Position numbers and translations under genes: made by a program. Of a stretch of DNA of 10,184 bases, positions 1-5,517 are shown piece after piece. The DNA is from Anaerolineaceae bacterium (GTDB lineage: Bacteria; Planctomycetota; Phycisphaerae; FEN-1346; JAACEH01): the NCBI GenBank assembly GCA_011682595.1, contig JAACEH010000132.1, positions 1 through 10,184 on the forward strand, given 5' to 3'. Numbering within the stretch: the first letter of the stretch is position 1; every line of letters starts with the position of its first letter. The notes below the pieces were generated by a model, which saw only the letters and a list, made by a program, of their open reading frames with translations, was not told where the DNA came from and made no database searches.

Positions 1-75
1 ATGATCGAAGCCGTCACCAAAGTCCTGCAGGACAAAGGCCTGACCCCGGAGGAAATCTTCTACGACGAATTCTGA
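1..75 (+). CDS. C-terminus of an NAD(P)H-dependent flavoprotein reductase (FNR/NqrF-like), 5' partial
   Basis: The first 75 bases read as 24 open codons ending in TGA. The peptide starts MIEAVTKVLQ and ends EEIFYDEF. In the ferredoxin-NADP reductase superfamily (NqrF, oxygenase reductases and relatives) the NAD-binding domain ends with a helix of the form 'PPxMxxAVxxxL', then 'G(V/L)..E.I.(Y/F)D.F', which this matches. The window happens to start on an ATG codon, but that Met is more likely the internal Met of the family helix than the true start. With only 24 residues the specific enzyme cannot be told. The gene stops 43 bp before the response regulator and nothing like a terminator lies between, so the two are probably cotranscribed. 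Confidence 0.5.
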   Translation: MIEAVTKVLQDKGLTPEEIFYDEF

Positions 76-106
76 AACAACAAAACAGGAGTTCATCAAA
101 AATGAC

Positions 107-112
107 AGGAGG
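107..112 (+). promoter_or_regulatory. Shine-Dalgarno site of the receiver-domain gene
   Basis: A perfect AGGAGG lies 6 nt before the ATG at 119. It fixes the start of the response regulator and suggests strong translation. Confidence 0.8.
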
Positions 113-118
113 TGTGAT

Positions 119-532
119 ATGGCACAGATCATGGTTATCGATGACGATGAAGATTTTGCGAGCGCCATCTGCACGGTGCTTGAGAAAAACGGTCACGATG
201 TCGAAATCCTGCTGGAAACCGAAAGTGCAATCGACCGCATCCAGCAGAGCCGGCCGGCACTGATCATCCTGGACGCCATGTTCCCGGAGAACGAGTCGGG
301 CGGCTTTGAACTTGCCCGCAGCATTTCCCGTCGCCAAGGCGAACTCAAGAGAATCCCGATCCTGATGCTGACTGCAATCAACAAGAAGTACCCGCTCGGT
401 TTCGGCCTCTGGGACATCGACGAGGAGTGGTTTCCGGTCACCGACTTTCTGGAGAAGCCGGTCGATTTCACAGTCCTGATTGACAAGGTTGAAAAACTCT
501 TGGCGGCCGGCGAACTGGGCGTTCGCAAGTAA
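119..532 (+). CDS. Stand-alone response regulator receiver (REC) protein
   Basis: This 137-residue protein is a single CheY-like receiver domain with no output domain. The family residues are all visible: acidic pocket D8-D9-D10 after the first strand (MVIDDDEDF), phosphoacceptor D52 in LILDAMFP (written IILDA here), T85 in ILMLTA, and K113-P114 in FLEKPV. It should therefore accept a phosphoryl group from a histidine kinase, but no kinase is encoded in the window. The stretch between T85 and K113 is longer than usual and rich in aromatics and acids (YPLGFGLWDIDEEWFPV). I recall receivers of this style beside hydrogenase or NADH-reductase gene sets in anaerobes, and the reductase tail just upstream fits that, but this is an inference. 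A perfect AGGAGG supports the ATG start. Its partner and output are unknown. Confidence 0.9.
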   Translation: MAQIMVIDDDEDFASAICTVLEKNGHDVEILLETESAIDRIQQSRPALIILDAMFPENESGGFELARSISRRQGELKRIPILMLTAINKKYPLGFGLWDIDEEWFPVTDFLEKPVDFTVLIDKVEKLLAAGELGVRK

Positions 533-671
533 ACGGACCTGAATGGCGATCTTTTCGACCACCCCTTCCACAAGAACCCTTGAGAAAACTGCTATCTCGT
601 GTAAGTTGTAATGGTCCGGCCGGGCGTGGTCAATGCTGCTGGACGCTCGTGGGAGCTTGCGCAGTATATAC

Positions 672-679
672 AAGGAGGG
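672..679 (+). promoter_or_regulatory. Shine-Dalgarno site choosing the start at 687
   Basis: AAGGAGGG ends 7 nt before the ATG at 687. The same frame is open back to an ATG at 633, but that one has no such site and would place 18 unrelated residues before a good signal peptide. The start at 687 is therefore preferred. Confidence 0.75.
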
Positions 680-686
680 TGTGGCG

Positions 687-3600
687 ATGAAACAGACACT
701 GCGGGTCACCTTGTGGATTGTCCTGGTGGTGATTTCAGGACGCCGCAGTATGGGCCAGCAGGCAGTGCCGCTGCCTGGAGGCGTCAAAGCGGTCTGGGAT
801 ATGGGCCGGGCTTATCGGGAGACCACGACGACGCGGGAGCGCATCTGCATCAACGGGCTGTGGCGCTGGCAACCGGCCACCCAAGCCACTCAAGACACTC
901 AGGCCAGCCAAGCCAGCGACACGGTGCCCACAGGGAGGTGGGGGTACTTCAAGGTTCCCGGGTCCTGGCCGGGAATCACCAACTATATGCAGAAGGACTC
1001 CCAGACGGTCTACGCTCATCCGAGCTGGCGGAATCAGAACCTGCGCGCGGTCGACAGGGCCTGGTATCAGCGCGAGATTACGATCCCCAGGAAATGGGCG
1101 GGCCGCCGGATCACCCTCTACGCGGAGTATCTGAATTCCTATGCGGTCGTTTACCTTGACGGCAAGAAGGTGGGCCGGATGCGCTTCCCGCGGGGTGAGG
1201 TGGATATCACCTCCTCCTGCCGCCCGGGCGGCAAGCACCTGCTGTCGCTGCTGACCGTGGCCATGCCGCTGAAGGCGGTCATGCTCTCCTACAACGACAC
1301 CGCCTCGGCCAGGAAGATCAAGGGCTCGGTGGCCCGGCGGGGGCTGTGCGGCGACGTCTTTCTGGTCAGCACACCGGCCAGGGAGCGCATCGGCCGCGTC
1401 AAAGTGGATACCTCGGTGCGCAAATGGGAGATCGCATTCAAGGTCGCCCTGACGGGCCTGGAGCCGGGAAAGAACTATCGCCTGCGGGCCCGGGTCGCGG
1501 ACAAGGGCCGGCTGGTCAAGGAATTCAAGAGCGGCTCTTTCCAGGTGTCCGCGCTCAGCAACGGCCGCCTGGCCTTCGGCCGGCCGTGGAAACCGGCCAA
1601 ACTCTGGGACCTGAACACGCCCGGGAATCAGTACGAGTTGCAGCTTTCGCTTCTGGCCGGCGGCGGCAAGGTGCTGGACACCTTCCTGGCCGGGCCTTTC
1701 GGTTTCCGCGAGTTCTGGATCGAGGGCCGCGACTTCTATCTGAACGGCAGCCGTTTCCTGGCCAGCATCGTGCCCTTCGACAACGCCCAGATCGGGGCGG
1801 CCTCGGCCTCCTACGAGGGGGCGCGGGAGACCATGCTGCGCATCAAGTCCTTCGGGGTGAACACGGTCTACACGCACAACTACGGCTGCCGGCCCGGCTC
1901 GCACCTGAGCTTCACGGAGATCCTGCGGGCCGCGGATGACGTGGGACTCCTGGTCGCCTTCTCCCAGCCGCACTTCGGCCAGTACGACTGGAAGGCGGCC
2001 GACGCCGAGCAGACCAACGGCTACGCGAAGCACGCCGAGTTCTACGTGCAGGCCGCCGGAAACCATCCCTCGGTCGTGATGTACGCCATGAGCCACAATG
2101 CCACCGGCTACAGCGAAGACATGAACCCGGACCTGATCGACGGCATCCACGACAAGCGCAGCCGGTGGTCCGCCAACAACGTCAAGCGGGCCCTGCAGGC
2201 CGAGGCGATCGTCAAGAAGCTGGACCCGGGGCGGATTGTCTACCACCACTCCTCGGGCAACCTGGGCTCGATGCACACGAGCAATTTCTACCTGAACTTC
2301 GTCCCCATCCAGGAGCGCTCCGACTGGTTCGAGCACTGGGCCAAGAAGGCCGTGAAGCCCGTCCTGCTGGTTGAGTACGGCATGCCGCTGTCGTGGAACT
2401 GGACGATGTACCGGGGCTGGTACAAGGGCCGGCGCACCTTCGGGAGCGCGAAAGTGCCCTGGGAGTTCTGCCTGGCCGAATGGAACTCGCAGTTCCTGGG
2501 CGACCGGGCCTACCGCATCAGCGACATGGAGAAGACCAACCTGCGCTGGGAAGCCAGGCAGTTCCGGGCCGGGAAGCTCTGGCACCGCTGGGACTATCCC
2601 TACAGCGTCGGTTCGAACCCCCGCCGCTTCGAGGGACAGCAGGAGGTGTGGGCGGCCTACATCACCGACAACTGGCGGGCCTACCGCACCTGGGGCATCT
2701 CGGGCTTCGGCCCCTGGGACTTCGGGCCATTATGGAAGCTGCGCGACGGCGTGAACAAGGGCCGCAAGACGCTCAAGACGGACTGGGACAAGCTGCAGCG
2801 GCCGGGTTTCAGCCCGGACTACATCGACCAGCGCTACGAGCGTATGGACCTCGCCTTCGGGCGCCGGGACTGGGTGCCCACGGTTGCCGGCCGGGCCCTG
2901 ATCCGCAACAACCGCCCGCTGCTGGCCTATATCGCCGGACGGCCGGGCAGCTTCACGAGCAAAGGGCACAACTTCCGGCCCGGCCAGACCGTGGAGAAGC
3001 AGATCATCGTGATCAACAACTCGCGCCTCAAGGTCAGGGCCCGATGCTCGTGGACCCTGGCCTTGCCCAGGGCTCTGCGGGGCAGCAAGACGATCAGCAT
3101 CGAGAGCGGCCAACAGAAACGCATTGCCTTGCGGCTGCCCCTTCCCGCCGGCCTCGCCCCGGGGGCCTACAAGCTGAGCCTGAAGGCCGAGTTCGATTCG
3201 GGAGAAACCCAGGAAGACGCCTTCACCGTCCACCTGCTGCCGCGGCCCGCGGCGGTCAGGCCGGGGGGGGCGAAGATCGCCCTGTTCGATCCGCAGGGGG
3301 AGACCGCCAAACTTCTGAGCAGCCTGAAGATTCGCTTCAAACGCGTAGCCGCCGATGCGGACCTGGGTCCCTACGGCCTTCTCGTTGTGGGCAAGGCGGC
3401 GCTTACCGTCAATGGGGCCGCGCCGGACATCGGGCGGGTCAGGGAGGGCCTGAAAGTAGTCATGTTCGAACAGACGGCGGAGGTCCTGGAGAAACGCTTC
3501 GGTTTCCGCGTGCAGGAGTACGGTCTGCGGCGGGTTTTCGAGCGGGTCCCCGATCACCCGATCCTGGCCGGCCTGGAGAACGACCACCTGCGCGACTGGC

Positions 3601-4611
3601 AGGGGGCGGCCACCATCCTGCCACCGCGCCGCAAGTATGAACTCCGGCCCTCCTACGGCCCGACGATCACCCGCTCGGGCCTCAAGGTCACGCGTCCCTG
3701 GCGCTGCGGCAACCGGGGCAACGTCGCCTCGGTCCTGATCGAGAAGCCGGCCCGCGGTGACTTCCTGCCCCTGGTCGACGGCGGCTACAGCCTGCAGTAC
3801 AGCCCGCTCCTGGAGTACCGCGAAGGCCGGGGCCTGGTGCTGCTCTGTCAAATTGGACGTCACGGGGCGCACCCGGAACGATCCCGCCGCCGAAACCCTG
3901 GCCCGGAACCTGATCGATTACGCCCGCGCCTGGCAGCCCTCGCCCGGAGGCCGACTTCTCTGGGCGGGCGACCAGGCGGGCGCCAAGCACCTGCGCTCGG
4001 CCGGGTTTACCGTGCAGGCCTACGCCGGCGGCGAACTCGCGGGCGACCAGGTGCTCGTCGTCGGCCCCGGGGGCGGCGGTCTGCCGGCCCACAGGGCCGC
4101 CATCGCCAGATGGCTGAAGGCGGGCGGGCGGCTGCTGGCGGTGGGCCTGAGCGAGTCCGAGGCCAATGCCTTCCTGCCGTTTCGAGTGAAAATGAAAAGG
4201 TCCGAATATATCAACACCTGGTTCGAGCCGGCCGGGCGCGGGTCCCTGTTTGCCGGCCTCGGACCGGCCGACGTCTTCAACCGCGATCCGCGGCGGATCG
4301 ACCTGCTGGCGGGGGGGGCGACCGCCCTGGGCAACGGCGTGCTCGCCGAGGCCGGGCGGGCGAAGGTGGTCTTCTGCCAACTGGTCCCCTGGCAGTTCGT
4401 TTACGGGCAGAAGAGCAACATCAAGAGGACCTTCCGGCGCACCAGTTGTCTGCTCGCCCGCCTGCTGGGGAACATGGGGGTACACGGAGCCACGCCGCTG
4501 CTCTCGCGCTTCAGCCGGGGCAGCGAGGGCGACAAGAGCCCGTGGCTCACCAGCTTCTATCTGGACCGGCCGGTGGAATATGACGATCCTTACCGCTTTT
4601 TCCGCTGGTAG
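687..4611 (+). CDS. Secreted glycoside hydrolase family 2-like protein, interrupted by a +1 frameshift
   Basis: Corrected for one extra base, this encodes about 1307 residues. Residues 1-25 form a signal peptide (hydrophobic VTLWIVLVVISG; possible cleavage near SMGQ), so the protein is probably exported. Residues ~50-250 resemble the GH2 jelly-roll sugar-binding domain (NGLWRW, FKVPGSWPG, WYQREITIP). An Ig-like segment follows (KLWDLNTPGNQY, ~305-318), then a TIM barrel opening with GFREFWIEGRDFYLNG. The likely nucleophile is E563 in LLVEYG. Where GH2 enzymes carry the acid/base 'GNE', this protein has S469-H470-N471 (MYAMSHNATG). The C-terminal part looks like further beta domains plus a ThuA/glutaminase-like fold (AKIALFDPQG, then LVVGKAAL), ending DDPYRFFRW. 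The frame breaks after Q1055; the good continuation, LDVTGRTRNDPAAETLARNL, lies one base further on. A role in polysaccharide breakdown is likely but the substrate is unknown. If the shift is real, this is a pseudogene or a truncated enzyme. Confidence 0.8.
879..914 (+). repeat. Four 9-bp tandem repeats inside the hydrolase gene
   Basis: Four degenerate 9-base units (ACCCAAGCC, ACTCAAGAC, ACTCAGGCC, AGCCAAGCC) encode TQA-TQD-TQA-SQA, residues 65-76 of the hydrolase. They sit in a loop between NGLWRWQ and the GYFKVPGSW strand of the N-terminal domain. The repeat keeps the frame, so changes in copy number would be tolerated. Confidence 0.7.
3849..3853 (+). other. Frameshift point in the hydrolase gene
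   Basis: Before this point the frame starting at 687 gives sensible protein (EGRGLVLLCQ). After it, that frame gives Arg/Pro/Gly-rich nonsense up to a stop at 4581-4583. The next frame gives LDVTGRTRNDPA and a family-like C-terminus ending at 4611. Removing one A from AAA at 3850-3852 restores a continuous reading LLCQLDVTGRT. Confidence 0.85.
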
Positions 4612-5110
4612 AGTTCGCCGGAGGCAAGCGCCCTTACGTAGATGTCAAACCACTCCGTGCTGAGCCCCTCATTCTGGAAAAGACCGAACGAGCCGCCAGT
4701 CCATTTCGTAAAGGTGTCGGGGATTGGGGCGTCGGCCTCATCGCACAGCCAGGTGTCCGGCTCGTGCCGGCCATCAGGCCAGATGCGAAACCGCACGCGG
4801 TTAACGCCCTTGGCGAAGATGACCTGGTGACGGACGCGATAGTCGCAACCGATCGTTGCCGGAAAAGGCCGGGGCGGATCGGTCTTGACAACCCACACCT
4901 CGGGCCGCGACAGGAGGTCGCCCCAGGCCAGCCAGGCCTGGGCGCCGCCGCCGGGACGCAACGTGGCCAGCCCCGCACTGGACCAGCCCGGATTGATGCC
5001 AATCCGGGGCGAGCCGGCTTCGTGTCCCGCGAAGAACTCGCTCAGGCCCATGAAGCACGCCTTGCCCCTGAGGCGACGTAGACTTCGCGATCCGTGCCGT
5101 CAGTTGCCAT
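4590..5110 (-). pseudogene. Unrecognised conserved-looking protein gene with a one-base frameshift, possibly 5'-truncated
   Basis: On the minus strand an ATG at 5110 gives TDREVYVASG. The frame then breaks, and the frame one base off continues KACFMGLSEFFAGHEAGSPRIGINPGW and stays open to TAA at 4590-4592, ending YQRKKR. Adding one G to the GGGG run (plus-strand CCCC, 5065-5068) joins the two as YVASGGKACFMGL, about 173 residues. Other segments are WVVKTDPPRPFP, VNRVRFRIWPDGRHEPDTW and GSFGLFQNEGLSTEWFDIYV. This beta-strand-like pattern recalls concanavalin-like carbohydrate-associated domains, but I do not recognise the family and that is a guess. There is no Shine-Dalgarno site before 5110, and an in-frame TAG lies at 5159-5161, so the 5' end may be missing. 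It is convergent with the hydrolase and overlaps its end by 22 bp. Confidence 0.6.
5065..5068 (-). other. Frameshift point in the minus-strand gene
   Basis: The plus-strand run CCCC reads GGGG on the coding strand. Five Gs would give TCA GGG GGC AAG GCG (SGGKA) and join the upstream VYVAS to the downstream CFMGLSEFF in one frame. The present four leave the upstream frame closed 22 codons after the ATG at 5110. Confidence 0.65.
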
Positions 5111-5178
5111 GTTCCGGGCGTGAAGCAAGGCAAATTGACCCCAGCAATGCAAGATTCCCTACGGTCATTCAACTGGCC

Positions 5179-5209
5179 TTGTCGGATCCAAAAAGCGAAC
5201 AAATATAAT
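5179..5209 (+). promoter_or_regulatory. Weak candidate sigma70-type promoter
   Basis: TTGTCG at 5179-5184 is followed after 19 nt by a perfect TATAAT at 5204-5209. The -35 match is 4 of 6 and the spacer is long. It lies about 310 bp before cas3, so any transcript would have a long leader. Confidence 0.25.
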
Positions 5210-5260
5210 CACCACTGACGGGAGGCTGGCAGTTGTATTTCGGGGCGCCGGCCTTCCCCA

Positions 5261-5289
5261 TTGCGGAATTGTAGAGCAGTCATTATAAT
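5261..5289 (+). promoter_or_regulatory. Candidate sigma70-type promoter upstream of cas3
   Basis: TTGCGG at 5261-5266 is followed after exactly 17 nt by TATAAT at 5284-5289. The -10 is perfect and the -35 matches 3 of 6. The -10 lies in the palindrome ATTATAAT (5282-5289), so it could also serve the minus strand, towards the decayed gene. Confidence 0.35.
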
Positions 5290-5464
5290 GTTGACTAATG
5301 CCATCATGACAAGATCGGAAATCCATTATGCATCTACCCGGCGCTATTTAATCAGCGCGGCAAAAGGGCCGCGAGGGAAAGAGATCGCATTGGCCTCATC
5401 AGGTCTTCTCTCCCAGTCCCCGCTGTTGGATGCCGGCCTAACCCGATCTGTCATGCCCCTGGGG

Positions 5465-5470
5465 TATAAT
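5465..5470 (+). promoter_or_regulatory. Candidate -10 element nearest to cas3
   Basis: A perfect TATAAT follows GGGG, 47 nt before the cas3 ATG. This would put a start of transcription near 5477 and give a short leader containing the ribosome site. No good -35 box lies 16-18 nt upstream, so if it is used it may depend on an activator. Confidence 0.4.
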
Positions 5471-5501
5471 CTACGCAGCCATGAAGGCCTGCCGAGACAA
5501 G

Positions 5502-5507
5502 AGGAGG
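5502..5507 (+). promoter_or_regulatory. Shine-Dalgarno site of cas3
   Basis: A perfect AGGAGG lies 10 nt before ATG 5518. An in-frame TTG at 5509 is only 1 nt from it, too close to be the start, so ATG 5518 is chosen. Confidence 0.75.
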
Positions 5508-5517
5508 TTTGTCATCC

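Larger units (their letters stand above)
5111..5517. other. Non-coding stretch upstream of cas3
   Basis: About 400 bp with no supportable gene. It is visibly richer in A/T between roughly 5140 and 5360 than the flanking genes. It holds three TATAAT hexamers (5204, 5284, 5465) and a small inverted repeat GCGCT-N8-AGCGC at 5341-5358 with no T-tract. I see no tandem repeats and no CRISPR repeat. It probably carries the promoter of the cas operon and may mark the boundary of a transferred block. Confidence 0.6.

Noticed and set aside
510..526. Inverted repeat GCGAAC-N5-GTTCGC at the end of the receiver gene, as a terminator
   Set aside because: The six-pair stem lies inside the coding sequence and has no following T-tract, so a rho-independent terminator cannot be supported.
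580..612. Possible promoter TTGAGA ... TGTAAT before the hydrolase
   Set aside because: The spacing is 21 nt, too long for a standard sigma70 promoter, and no alternative -10 at 16-18 nt is convincing.
735..2585. 616-codon open frame on the minus strand opposite the hydrolase
   Set aside because: It is Pro/Arg/Gly/Ala-rich with no family motif and mirrors the GC-rich codon pattern of the sense gene. The plus strand has a signal peptide and GH2 motifs.
2393..3872. Long frames on both strands (415 codons plus, 380 codons minus) inside the hydrolase
   Set aside because: Both are shadows of the same coding region caused by high GC. Neither has a ribosome site or a recognisable domain.
3853..4583. 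Continuation of the original hydrolase frame to a stop at 4581-4583
   Set aside because: The translation is Arg/Pro/Gly-rich nonsense, while the neighbouring frame carries family-like sequence to 4611. It is open only because GC-rich DNA has few stops.
4801..5202. 133-codon minus-strand frame overlapping the decayed gene
   Set aside because: Its sequence is a frame-shadow of the sensible LSEFFAGHEAG reading, and no part of it resembles a protein family.
5111..5517. CRISPR array next to cas3
   Set aside because: I read the gap for repeated units of 25-40 bases and found none. The array is more likely downstream of cas2, outside the window.
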